Of a DNA stretch of 64,000 bases, positions 52,061-60,142 are shown one piece after another. The DNA comes from Desulfosporosinus sp. (GTDB lineage: Bacteria; Bacillota; Desulfitobacteriia; Desulfitobacteriales; Desulfitobacteriaceae). How positions within the stretch are numbered: the first letter of the stretch is position 1; every line of letters begins with the position of its first letter. A model generated the notes under the pieces. That model was not told the DNA's origin. It was given only the letters and a program-made list of their open reading frames with translations, and did not search any database. The position numbers and the translations under genes were made by a program. Where the stretch lies: contig DOPM01000029.1 of the NCBI GenBank assembly GCA_003513495.1, positions 62,001 through 126,000 of the forward strand, given 5' to 3'.

Positions 52061-52798
52061 GTGAATCTGATTGATGTGCTTATAGTTGGGTTTGTCTTGC
52101 TGGGAGCGTTGAGGGGCTATCAAAGAGGCTTAATAATGAGTATTGTTAATTTTTTGAGTTGGATTGTAGGTTTCTTAGTGGCCTCGTGGCAATATATGGC
52201 TGTTCTGCGTTGGGCTGAACAGTATTTACCACTTCACCAATGGCTAGAACCTCTTATCTATCGAGCTCTACTTCCCTCTGTTGAGTCTAAAGCTCAAACG
52301 TTACAACAACAGCTTTTAGGAAATATGCTGGGGATCCTTCCTGAAGAATGGCGCAGTATTTTTCCTTCCTTAAATCTATCGGGTGTACAGATACCACAAA
52401 CAGTCGAACAAGTAACCCATCAACTGGCAGAAACCATCACCGAAGGTATCTTAAGTCTTATCGCCTTTGGTTTTGTTTTTTATTGCACGGTGCTAATGAT
52501 ACACGTAATAGTAGCTATTCTCCTTCGTCCTCTAGGTAATTGGAGCAAATCCTTTAATCGCGGGGGAGGTCTTGTATTCGGAGGGCTCAGTTCTCTAATT
52601 GGCTTAGCTGTCTTGGCTGGCCTATTGTCTCCCTTCTTGCAGATGGGGGATGTCGGCGATTTGAGTGTCCTAATTCTAGAGTCATACTTTTACGATAATT
52701 TAGTAGTAATCTTTAATGCCATGGATCAATTGCTTTCGGCCCAACTTAGGGAAAGACTGCTTGAGCCAATATCAATGGATAAGGGAGTTTGGTACTAA
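52061..52798 (+). CDS. CvpA family membrane protein
   Basis: A 245-residue protein with four or five membrane segments. It begins MNLIDVLIVGFVLLGALRGYQRGLIMSIVNFLSWIVGFLVA, which is the CvpA/YshB start. It has a longer middle loop than the E. coli protein. The family is linked to colicin V export and envelope stability; the mechanism is unknown. It starts at GTG after GGGGGG. Confidence 0.88.
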   Translation: MNLIDVLIVGFVLLGALRGYQRGLIMSIVNFLSWIVGFLVASWQYMAVLRWAEQYLPLHQWLEPLIYRALLPSVESKAQTLQQQLLGNMLGILPEEWRSIFPSLNLSGVQIPQTVEQVTHQLAETITEGILSLIAFGFVFYCTVLMIHVIVAILLRPLGNWSKSFNRGGGLVFGGLSSLIGLAVLAGLLSPFLQMGDVGDLSVLILESYFYDNLVVIFNAMDQLLSAQLRERLLEPISMDKGVWY

Positions 52799-52957
52799 CA
52801 CAAAGGAAATCTAACTCGGAAATTTTAGGTTGTTAGATTGAAATCGTATAAATCAACCAGAGAAGAAGAACACTTAAGATATCTAGCGGTTGCTTAAATT
52901 TAAAATAGACCCCCATGCCGCTGTGCGGCACCACTGATGAATGAAAAATCCAGTACT

Positions 52958-53026
52958 CTTTTGCCATTCTGAACGATGTGAAGAATCTTAAGTCCTAGAT
53001 CCTTCGCTATCCCTCAGGATGACATT
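52958..53026. repeat. Dispersed repeat family A, copy 3
   Basis: It contains CCATTCTGAACGATGTGAAG, then TAGATCCTTCGCT and TCAGGATGACAT, matching the right half of the copies at 8108 and 35941. Confidence 0.65.
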
Positions 53027-53078
53027 AACCTAAACTTTTTTTCAGGGTATATATGTATATGGCTGAGAGGTGATCTAT

Positions 53079-54458
53079 ATGGGTTCAAAGAAGGTTAAAT
53101 CGGCGTGGGATAAATTAAGGATGTCAGAGAAAGAATGTCAGGCGATGACAGAATACTTATCTTTCCTTAGTAAGGGAAAAACTGAGCGGGAATCTTGGCA
53201 GATCATTGAGGGGTGGGCTCGAAAAGCAGGCTTTGTCTCGCTTGATGAAGTAAAGTTATTTGGTAGTGGACAAAAGGTTTGTCTTGAAGTACGGGATAAA
53301 GCAGGGATTTTGGCAATCGGGGGTCTAAGACCGTTATCCGAAGGTTTCCGATTGATAGTAACTCATATTGACGCTCCAAGGTTAGATCTTAAACAGCGCC
53401 CCCTTTATGAGGAAGAGGGTTTAGCATTTTTCAAAACTCATTATTATGGTGGGATAAAAAAATATCAGTGGACAGCCTTACCTCTCGCTCTTCATGGGAT
53501 TGTGATCCTTCGTGATGGTCAAAGAGTTGAGATTGTGATTGGGGAAGAAGAAGAAGAACCAATTTTTACAATTTGCGATTTGCTTCCACATTTAGCAAAG
53601 GACCAAAATAATAAGAAGTTACGTGAGGCTATCTCGGGAGAAGGACTCAATCTTTTGTTAGGACACAATCCTTCCACTGGGGAAAGTGAAGAAGAACGAG
53701 TGAAGTCTTCAATACTCATCCTACTTAAGGAAACGTATGGTATTGAAGAGGATGACTTTGTGAGTGCAGAGTTAGAGGTCGTACCTGCTGGAAAAGCTCG
53801 CTATGCGGGATTGGACCGAAGCTTTATTGCTGGATATGGTCAAGATGACAGGATCTGTTCCTTTGCTGCTTGGAAAGCACTTGAAAAAATCAAGGAGCCA
53901 GAGTGGACGACCATTGTGGTTTTTGCTGATAAAGAAGAGATCGGCAGCGATTCCAATACTGGCATGAAAGCTCGCTTTTTGGAGAACTTTATTGCCGAAC
54001 TCATAACCTTGCAAAACGGCAGTTACGACGGACTAATGGTTCGGAGAGCTATGGCTAGGGCCAAAGCACTTTCTGCAGATGTTACAGGTGGATATGATCC
54101 CAATTATGCGGAGGTTATGGATAAACTTAACTCAGCCTACCTCGGAAGGGGGCTCGTAATAAGCAAATATACCGGTTCTGGAGGGAAGTACGAAACCAGT
54201 GATGCAAACCCGGAATTTGTAGCGGAGGTTCGTCGAATTCTTGATGATGCTAAAATCACCTGGCAAACTGCTGAATTAGGAAAAGTTGATCAAGGCGGCG
54301 GTGGAACAATTGCCCAATATATGGCTATTTACGGCATGGAGGTTTTGGATTGTGGTGTAGGGATCCTAAGCATGCACTCTCCTTGGGAAATCTCTTCTGT
54401 TGCGGATTTAGTCATGATGATGCGTGGCTATCATGCATTTTTGGGATATCGGGGATAG
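53079..54458 (+). CDS. M18 family aminopeptidase
   Basis: A 459-residue di-zinc aminopeptidase. The metal ligands lie in VTHIDAPRLDLKQRPLYE, GYGQDDRICSFAAW, FADKEEIGSDSNTGM and the C-terminal SMHSPWEISS. Length and motif order match bacterial M18 enzymes. It probably releases N-terminal residues from peptides in the cytoplasm. The ATG at 53079 follows GAGAGGTG; a GTG nine bases upstream is the alternative. Confidence 0.93.
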   Translation: MGSKKVKSAWDKLRMSEKECQAMTEYLSFLSKGKTERESWQIIEGWARKAGFVSLDEVKLFGSGQKVCLEVRDKAGILAIGGLRPLSEGFRLIVTHIDAPRLDLKQRPLYEEEGLAFFKTHYYGGIKKYQWTALPLALHGIVILRDGQRVEIVIGEEEEEPIFTICDLLPHLAKDQNNKKLREAISGEGLNLLLGHNPSTGESEEERVKSSILILLKETYGIEEDDFVSAELEVVPAGKARYAGLDRSFIAGYGQDDRICSFAAWKALEKIKEPEWTTIVVFADKEEIGSDSNTGMKARFLENFIAELITLQNGSYDGLMVRRAMARAKALSADVTGGYDPNYAEVMDKLNSAYLGRGLVISKYTGSGGKYETSDANPEFVAEVRRILDDAKITWQTAELGKVDQGGGGTIAQYMAIYGMEVLDCGVGILSMHSPWEISSVADLVMMMRGYHAFLGYRG

Positions 54459-54488
54459 CCTATTATAATTGAAGAGGAAGACTATCAT

Positions 54489-55349
54489 ATGAATAGCACT
54501 TGGATTGAGAATCGTTGGAACGGTTTTGATTGGACCCAAATAGGTACGGTAGTATTGAATTCGTTACTTTATATTGTGACTATACTCGTTATTTCACGGG
54601 TTGCTTACGGATTGATTATTTACATACTTCGTCGGATGTTGCTTGATCATAGAGGAAAACGATTTTTGAATGAACGGAAATCTAATACGTTATTCTCGCT
54701 TCTTCGTAGTATGTTGTTTTATTTGATTACCTTTACCGTAATTTTACATACTCTAAAACATCTTTTTAAGTTTGATACGAGTACTCTTTTAGCTTCAGCC
54801 AGTGTACTCGGCGTCGCCTTAGGTTTTGGTTCCCAAAGCTTGGTTAAGGACATCATTGGAGGTTTTTTCATCCTTTTTGAAGATCAGTTTTCAGTTGGAG
54901 ATTATGTACAGACCGGACAGTTCGCAGGTGTTGTTGAAGAAACTGGGATTCGTGCTACACATCTAAGGGACTGGGGAGGGGAACTACATATCATTCCCAA
55001 TGGCAGTATTACTGCTGTTACCAACTTCAGCCGGGGCAAAATGAGGGCTTTAGTTGACATTCAGGTTCCCTATGATGAAGATTTGGATCGAGCGATGAAG
55101 GTAATGCATTCAGTCTGTGAGATCGTTGGTAAGGAGTTTAGTGATAAAATTATTGATCCTCCCACAGTACAGGGCGTGATCCAATTCGGAGAACGGAATG
55201 CTGTTTTGCGAGTCATTGCATTTACCCAACCTAATGAACAGTGGAGTCTGGAGAGGGAACTGCGGCGTCAAATTCATAGTGCTTTTTTGAGAGAAGGGAT
55301 TCGAACTCCACAACAAACAGTTTTACTAACTGATCCCATGAAACGTTAA
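54489..55349 (+). CDS. Small-conductance mechanosensitive channel (MscS family)
   Basis: A 286-residue channel with three membrane segments. The pore helix reads ASASVLGVALGFGSQSLVKDIIGGFFILFEDQFSVGDYV, and the cytoplasmic vestibule follows. It would open on hypo-osmotic shock. GAAGAGGAAG is upstream of the ATG. It is 30 bp from the M18 gene and so probably in the same transcript. Confidence 0.93.
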   Translation: MNSTWIENRWNGFDWTQIGTVVLNSLLYIVTILVISRVAYGLIIYILRRMLLDHRGKRFLNERKSNTLFSLLRSMLFYLITFTVILHTLKHLFKFDTSTLLASASVLGVALGFGSQSLVKDIIGGFFILFEDQFSVGDYVQTGQFAGVVEETGIRATHLRDWGGELHIIPNGSITAVTNFSRGKMRALVDIQVPYDEDLDRAMKVMHSVCEIVGKEFSDKIIDPPTVQGVIQFGERNAVLRVIAFTQPNEQWSLERELRRQIHSAFLREGIRTPQQTVLLTDPMKR

Positions 55350-55424
55350 TTAATGAGTTAATTGAATTTATCAAAAGAGAAGTAAGAGATGGGAAGTTAT
55401 GAAGGTGTGCGAACTCTATTAGTC

Positions 55425-55457
55425 AAACCTCGAACTTCGAACCTCGTACCTCGATAT
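55425..55457. repeat. CGAACCTCGAACTTCGAA-type short repeat, copy 2
   Basis: Tandem TCGAAC/CTCG units like those at 20868-20914 lie directly before the DUF951 ribosome site. Confidence 0.6.
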
Positions 55458-55473
55458 AGGGGGGAGCCGATCG

Positions 55474-55668
55474 GTGATTCCATTAAATGTAGGGGATATT
55501 GTTCGTCTTCGAAAACCACACCCGTGTGGTAGTTTTGATTGGAAAGTTATGCGAACGGGGATGGACTTTCGGATACAATGTTTAGGTTGTCAGCATCAGG
55601 CCTGGATACCAAGGGTAAAGTTAGAACGCAATTTGAAGGAGATCCTTCAGCATGCCGATGAAAAGTGA
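55474..55668 (+). CDS. DUF951 family protein
   Basis: A 64-residue protein with VGDIVRLRKPHPCGSFDWKVMRTGMDFRIQCLGC, the complete DUF951 signature. The two Cys pairs (PCG and CLGC) suggest zinc binding. It starts at GTG after GGGGGGAG. In Firmicutes it is usually found beside ychF and mscS, as here. Its function is unknown. Confidence 0.92.
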   Translation: MIPLNVGDIVRLRKPHPCGSFDWKVMRTGMDFRIQCLGCQHQAWIPRVKLERNLKEILQHADEK

Positions 55669-55750
55669 GAAGAGCGGTTGCACTGCAGGGAAACATCACA
55701 TATAATCTGTAAGGATAGCTCGTCTGCGTATTAGGAGGAGGGAAAACAGC

Positions 55751-56851
55751 TTGACATTACATGCAGGAATTGTAGGCTTGCCGAATGTTGGTAAGTCGAC
55801 GTTGTTTAATGCCATCACCCAAGCGGGTGCTGAAGCGGCTAATTACCCATTTTGCACGATTGATCCGAATGTTGGAATGGTAGAAGTACCAGATTCCCGG
55901 CTGCAAAAACTGGCGGATATGGTTCATCCTAAAAAAATTGTTCCAGCAACAGTCGAGTTTGTAGATATAGCTGGACTCGTTAAGGGAGCGAGTAAAGGAG
56001 AAGGATTAGGAAACAAGTTCTTGTCACATATTCGCGAGGTCGATGCTATAGTGCATGTCGTTCGATGTTTTGAAGATGAAAACGTTGTTCATGTTGAAGG
56101 AAATGTCAACCCTAAGCGGGATATCGAAACAATTGATCTTGAATTAGTTTTAGCGGATATGGAGAGTGTAGAAAAGCGTTTTGAGCGCACATCCAAACTC
56201 TTAAAGACAGGGGACAAAAAGGCTCAGGGAGAAGTTGCACTTCTTGAACGCTTGAAAGAAGTTTTTAATCAGGGTAAAGGAGCTCGTTCCTTGACCTTTA
56301 CGGATGAAGAACGAGATATCCTCAAGGGATTTCCGCTCTTGACCCTTAAACCAGTGCTTTATGTCGCGAATGTCAGTGAAGGCGGGCTTGCTTCTGCAGC
56401 TGATAATCCCTATGTTCAACAAGTAATGGGGATTGCCGCCGAAGAAGGTGCCGAAGTTGTTGTAGTATGTGCTCAGATCGAAGCGGAAATCGCTGAACTT
56501 GAGGCAGACGAAAAAGACGCTTTTCTTGAAGACTTAGGGCTTGAAGAATCAGGACTTGACCGTTTAATTCGGGTTGCTTTTCATTTACTGGGCCTAATGA
56601 CATTCTTCACTGCGGGACCTATTGAAGTAAAGGCATGGACGATTTATCAGGGGACAAAGGCCCCTAAGGCAGCTGGGGTAATTCATACGGATTTTGAACA
56701 TGGATTTATTCGAGCAGAGGTAGTTGCTTACAAGGATTTTGTGGAGCACAATGGACTAAACGGTGCAAGAGATAAAGGGTTAGTGCGTTTGGAAGGAAAA
56801 GAGTACATCATGAATGATGGAGATATTGTTCATTTCCGCTTTAATGTATAA
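55751..56851 (+). CDS. ychF: Redox-regulated ATPase YchF (OLA1)
   Basis: A 366-residue Obg-family P-loop protein that prefers ATP. It has G1 GLPNVGKSTLFNAIT, VDIAGLVKGASKGEGLGN, a coiled coil in the middle and the C-terminal TGS domain (KAWTIYQGTKAPKAAGVIHTDFE). It associates with ribosomes. The start is TTG after GGAGGAGGG, giving (M)TLHAGIVGLPN. Confidence 0.97.
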   Translation: MTLHAGIVGLPNVGKSTLFNAITQAGAEAANYPFCTIDPNVGMVEVPDSRLQKLADMVHPKKIVPATVEFVDIAGLVKGASKGEGLGNKFLSHIREVDAIVHVVRCFEDENVVHVEGNVNPKRDIETIDLELVLADMESVEKRFERTSKLLKTGDKKAQGEVALLERLKEVFNQGKGARSLTFTDEERDILKGFPLLTLKPVLYVANVSEGGLASAADNPYVQQVMGIAAEEGAEVVVVCAQIEAEIAELEADEKDAFLEDLGLEESGLDRLIRVAFHLLGLMTFFTAGPIEVKAWTIYQGTKAPKAAGVIHTDFEHGFIRAEVVAYKDFVEHNGLNGARDKGLVRLEGKEYIMNDGDIVHFRFNV

Positions 56852-56894
56852 AACCAGAAAACCAGAATGTCAACAACAGGAACCCTTTTTATAT

Positions 56895-56923
56895 TTGCTT
56901 TTTGGGTGACCTAATGGTATAAT
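56895..56923 (+). promoter_or_regulatory. Promoter of rpsF-ssb-rpsR
   Basis: TTGCTT and a perfect TATAAT are separated by 17 bp, with an extended -10 (TGG before TATAAT). Confidence 0.75.
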
Positions 56924-56929
56924 TCTTGC

Positions 56930-56996
56930 TTGGTAGTACAAATATATCCCTGCTCCGAAAAAATCGGGGCCGCTTAGTCCGAGGGGAGGTGCAAAT
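56930..56996 (+). promoter_or_regulatory. Possible S6:S18 autoregulatory leader
   Basis: The 67-nt leader contains CCGA/TCGG and CCGCTTAGTCCGAGGGG elements that can form a small stem with CCG exposed. rpsF leaders in many bacteria carry an S6:S18-binding structure with a conserved CCG. The match is judged by eye only. Confidence 0.35.
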
Positions 56997-57284
56997 ATGA
57001 AAGCGTATGAAATACTTTATATCATCCGTCCAGATCTGGATGAGGAGGCAACCACAGCACTCGTTGAACGTCTAGGTGGGCTTGTAGCCGCGAATGGCGG
57101 TGCTAACCTAACGGTTGAAAAGTGGGGAAAACGTCGGTTAGCTTACGAAATCGAAGATTATAAAGAAGGCCAATATATCCTGATGAACTTTGATGGCGAA
57201 GGTCGTACTTCTCAGGAAATTGAGCGGGTTATGAAAATCTCCGACGATGTAATCCGTTTCTTAACAGTTAGAAAAGATGACTAA
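56997..57284 (+). CDS. rpsF: Ribosomal protein bS6
   Basis: A 95-residue protein beginning MKAYEILYIIRPDLDEEATTALVERL, with WGKRRLAYEIEDYKEGQYILMNF; both are bS6 signatures. GAGGGGAGGTG precedes the ATG. It is the first gene of the rpsF-ssb-rpsR operon. Confidence 0.97.
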   Translation: MKAYEILYIIRPDLDEEATTALVERLGGLVAANGGANLTVEKWGKRRLAYEIEDYKEGQYILMNFDGEGRTSQEIERVMKISDDVIRFLTVRKDD

Positions 57285-57302
57285 AAGGACGGTGGGGCAT
57301 AT

Positions 57303-57713
57303 ATGTTGAATCGTGTCGTTTTGATTGGCCGTTTAACTAGAGACCCCGAGTTACGTTATTCGCCGAGTGGTGTAGCCGTAACAAACTTCACACTAGCGAT
57401 TGATCGTAAATTCAAAAACGCTCAGGGTGAGAAAGAAACAGATTTTGTTCCATGTGTCGCATTCAGGCAATCAGCGGAACTTTGTGCAAACTATCTTGCC
57501 AAAGGAAAGCTTGCCGCAGTCGATGGACGTATCCAAGTTAGATCTTATAATGATAAAGACGGTCAAAAACGCTGGGTTACAGAGATTGTTGCCGACGATG
57601 TCCGCTTCTTAAGTCCAAAAGACGGTGGTGGCGGGAGCACTGAGTCAAGATCTCTAGGCGGAAATAGCTCGTTTGGACATGAAGTTAATTTGGATGATGA
57701 CATCCCATTCTAG
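57303..57713 (+). CDS. ssb: Single-stranded DNA-binding protein
   Basis: A 136-residue protein. The OB fold starts MLNRVVLIGRLTRDPELRYSPSG and contains FVPCVAFRQSAELCANYLAKG. A short Gly/Ser linker leads to the acidic tip DLDDDIPF, which binds replication partners. It lies between rpsF and rpsR, as in most Firmicutes. Confidence 0.97.
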   Translation: MLNRVVLIGRLTRDPELRYSPSGVAVTNFTLAIDRKFKNAQGEKETDFVPCVAFRQSAELCANYLAKGKLAAVDGRIQVRSYNDKDGQKRWVTEIVADDVRFLSPKDGGGGSTESRSLGGNSSFGHEVNLDDDIPF

Positions 57714-57734
57714 TAGGGGAAGGGGAGAATTAGT

Positions 57735-57965
57735 ATGAAACGTGAACGCGGACGTCGCCCACGTAAAAGGGTATGCAGCTTTTGTGTAGACAAAGTTGAG
57801 TCAATGGACTACAAAGAGACACATAAAGTACGTAAGTATGTTACCGATCGCGGCAAAATTTTGCCACGTCGTATTTCTGGAAACTGTGCTATGCATCAGC
57901 GTCAAGTAACCTTGGCGATCAAACGGGCTCGTAGTATTGCCTTATTGCCATATAGTGTAGAGTAG
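57735..57965 (+). CDS. rpsR: Ribosomal protein bS18
   Basis: A 76-residue basic protein with KVESMDYKETHKVRKYVTDRGKILPRRISGNCAMHQRQVTLAIKRAR in outline, the bS18 signature. CSFC near the N-terminus with a further Cys suggests a zinc-type bS18. GGGGAG precedes the ATG. A terminator follows. Confidence 0.97.
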   Translation: MKRERGRRPRKRVCSFCVDKVESMDYKETHKVRKYVTDRGKILPRRISGNCAMHQRQVTLAIKRARSIALLPYSVE

Positions 57966-57967
57966 AA

Positions 57968-57999
57968 TAAAAGGGAGCGAGAGCTCCCCTTTTCTATTT
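57968..57999 (+). terminator. Terminator after rpsR
   Basis: AAAAGGGAGC pairs with GCTCCCCTTTT (one bulge) around a GAGA loop, followed by CTATTTTT. Confidence 0.85.
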
Positions 58000-58004
58000 T
58001 TACT

Positions 58005-58130
58005 GTCTGAAAGTATAAACTTGCGTTATATACTTTCTAAGCATAAGGGCAACTAAGGCTGCCGCCGGGCCTGCGGCTTCTCCGCTAATTAACACGTGCG
58101 AAGACATTGTCTTCGGGCGCCAGCCAAGTT
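58005..58130. repeat. Intergenic repeat family B, copy 2
   Basis: It begins with a hairpin (GAAAGTATA / TATACTTTC). It continues with a G+C-rich segment and ends with CGTGCGAAGACATTGTCTTCG, a hairpin also found at 33621-33640. The rest of the gap up to 58330 shows nothing recognisable. Confidence 0.6.
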
Positions 58131-58346
58131 TTCTTTACCGGCCGCTAAGACCATTTCATCTCTGGTTAAATTTTCATTGGACAAAGGTGCAGGAGATTTG
58201 CAGGGTTATCACGAACTGTAGTTTGATAGGTCTAGTTTGTCTCTTAAAGAGTTTTCAAAAAGTCAATTCGCTATGTAAATCTGACTGAGTAAAAACTCCT
58301 GCTTAGTGGGATCTTAGAAGTGGATGGAGATTAGGAGGGGGCAGCC

Positions 58347-58655
58347 CTGGATATTGAAGTAGATGTGGTTAAAGGGCTAAAAGCCATTGATGAGCTAAAG
58401 GTGAACCTAATTCAGGCGCAGTGGCTTGTTCAACATGGAACCCTAAGTGGTTCAGAAGATGAAATGATTCAAGGTTTGGCAGACCTAGTAGGAATGAGTT
58501 ATTTGCTAGCAAGAAGGTTGGGTTTTGATTTTTCTCGGCTTGACCGTATGCTGTTACAACGGCTTGAAGGTTTAAAGAACACGGATGAGATGAATCTCGA
58601 AAAGCACTGGGGAGATTTAAGCTTATTACTAAGCTATCTTGCCCCAGAAGACTAA
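58347..58655 (+). CDS. MazG-like small protein, probable CTG start
   Basis: A protein of about 102 residues with a MazG-like helical pattern (KAIDELKVNLIQAQWLVQHG...LADLVGMSYLLARRLGFDFSRLD). The family is a reduced relative of nucleotide pyrophosphohydrolases common in spore formers; activity is unproven. An AGGAGGGGG ribosome site lies 8 bp before CTG at 58347. The first conventional in-frame start, GTG at 58365, is 26 bp away, so CTG is the better start. It is 15 bp from the next gene. Confidence 0.75.
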   Translation: MDIEVDVVKGLKAIDELKVNLIQAQWLVQHGTLSGSEDEMIQGLADLVGMSYLLARRLGFDFSRLDRMLLQRLEGLKNTDEMNLEKHWGDLSLLLSYLAPED

Positions 58656-58670
58656 CTTCATGGGAGAAAG

Positions 58671-59615
58671 TTGGAAACGATGTTTATAAGTGATGAATTA
58701 GCACAAGATTACTTATCTAGAGGGATTCTATTGACTTTTCCTGGAGTGGGTATTGCCATGGGGACCTGGGGATTTTTTTGGGAAGTAATTTTGTTGTTTG
58801 CTGTGTTTGTGTTAGGACGCTGTCAAGGCGCTTTGAAGGCCTCTCTTTTCCTGGTCATTGGCTATATTGTCTCCTTGCTTATTTTTGGGGTAACGTCTCT
58901 GAATGATCTTAGTTTTGTACCCCTAGCAGGAATTCTGGGTATTATTGGTTGGCAAAAGGGTTGGCCGGCTCGTGTGACTTTTTTTTGGAGTGCTGTTTTG
59001 GCAGGGGTTTTGGGAGCTTTACCAACCCTTGCGTTTGTTGCACAAGGATTTGATGCCGATACCTCCAAAGTCATGATCGATGCGACTATTCAGCAATACC
59101 AAGCGTCGGGGTTGCTGGAAGTAATGCAACAACAAGGGATAAATGAGCCGCAGATCCGAGACTTGTTACAACAAGGGATCGAAATCTATTCTTTAGTGAT
59201 ACCCAGTATTTTCGGGATTATCGCTATAATTGAGTTTGGGTTTGTATTCTATATTATGAGGCGTTGGTATAAAGGGGAAGTCAAATGGGTTCCCTTCACT
59301 CATTGGAGGCTGCCTTGGTATGCAGTTTGGGGTGCAGTCTTAGGGATTGCCAGCTATCTCTTAGGGGATCAATTTTCTTGGCCAGTTCTACGTGGTCTAG
59401 GTATTAATCTTATGGTCGTTTACGGGGCATTGACCCTTGTGTTGGGTCTTTCCGCGTATATTTTTCTGTTACAATCTCCGAGAATCCCTCGATTTCTTAA
59501 ATGGGCATTAATTCTTATCAATTTTATATACTTAATGTTTAGTTTTGTTAGTATTATTATGTTTGGATTATTCGATTTAGTTTTCAATTTCAGACGTCTA
59601 CCGGAGGAATCTTAA
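58671..59615 (+). CDS. YybS-like DUF2232 membrane protein
   Basis: A 314-residue protein with about eight membrane segments and a longer loop near residues 125-165. It resembles the YybS/DUF2232 family, which in Bacillus lies just before rplI, as here. It has a predicted transport-like fold and no known substrate. TTG at 58671 and ATG at 58680 are both possible starts; the ribosome site GGGAGA does not decide clearly. Confidence 0.82.
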   Translation: METMFISDELAQDYLSRGILLTFPGVGIAMGTWGFFWEVILLFAVFVLGRCQGALKASLFLVIGYIVSLLIFGVTSLNDLSFVPLAGILGIIGWQKGWPARVTFFWSAVLAGVLGALPTLAFVAQGFDADTSKVMIDATIQQYQASGLLEVMQQQGINEPQIRDLLQQGIEIYSLVIPSIFGIIAIIEFGFVFYIMRRWYKGEVKWVPFTHWRLPWYAVWGAVLGIASYLLGDQFSWPVLRGLGINLMVVYGALTLVLGLSAYIFLLQSPRIPRFLKWALILINFIYLMFSFVSIIMFGLFDLVFNFRRLPEES

Positions 59616-59630
59616 AGGAGGAATTAATTT

Positions 59631-60077
59631 ATGAAAGTTATTCTTCAAGCGGATGTAAAAGGAACTGGTAAAAAAGGACAAATTTTAGAGGTTGCAGATG
59701 GATTTGCTAGAAATTTTCTTTTCCCGAAGAAGCTTGCTATTGAGGCCACAACGGGCAATATTCAGGATATTTCCCATAAGAAAGCTGTGGAAGATCGCCG
59801 AAAAGCAAAAGAGAAAGAAGAGGCTGTTCAATTAGGCAATAAACTGAGTGCGTTACAGATTGAAGTTAAGACAAAGACAGGTGAGGGCGGTCGATTATTT
59901 GGGTCTGTGACAAGTAAAGAAATCGTTGATGCTTTGAAAAAGCAGCATAACGTTGTCGTCGATAAACGAAAGTTAGATTTAAAAGAGCCGATTAAGGCCC
60001 TGGGTAGTTATGAGGTTCAAGTAAAAATCCATTCTGATGTGACTGCAAAGCTTCAGGTAAATGTAAATGCTCTATAG
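59631..60077 (+). CDS. rplI: Ribosomal protein bL9
   Basis: A 148-residue protein beginning MKVILQADVKGTGKKGQILEVADGFARNFLFPKKLAIEA, diagnostic of bL9. A charged connecting helix (residues 45-75) and the C-terminal domain follow. AAAGGAGGA precedes the ATG. The order yybS-rplI-lonC-dnaB matches clostridial genomes; Bacillus has yybT in that position. Confidence 0.97.
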   Translation: MKVILQADVKGTGKKGQILEVADGFARNFLFPKKLAIEATTGNIQDISHKKAVEDRRKAKEKEEAVQLGNKLSALQIEVKTKTGEGGRLFGSVTSKEIVDALKKQHNVVVDKRKLDLKEPIKALGSYEVQVKIHSDVTAKLQVNVNAL

Positions 60078-60142
60078 AAATAAATAGTTATAGATTATTT
60101 ACATATAGATATGTAATCTGTTCTCGCGAAAGGGGTTCCCTG

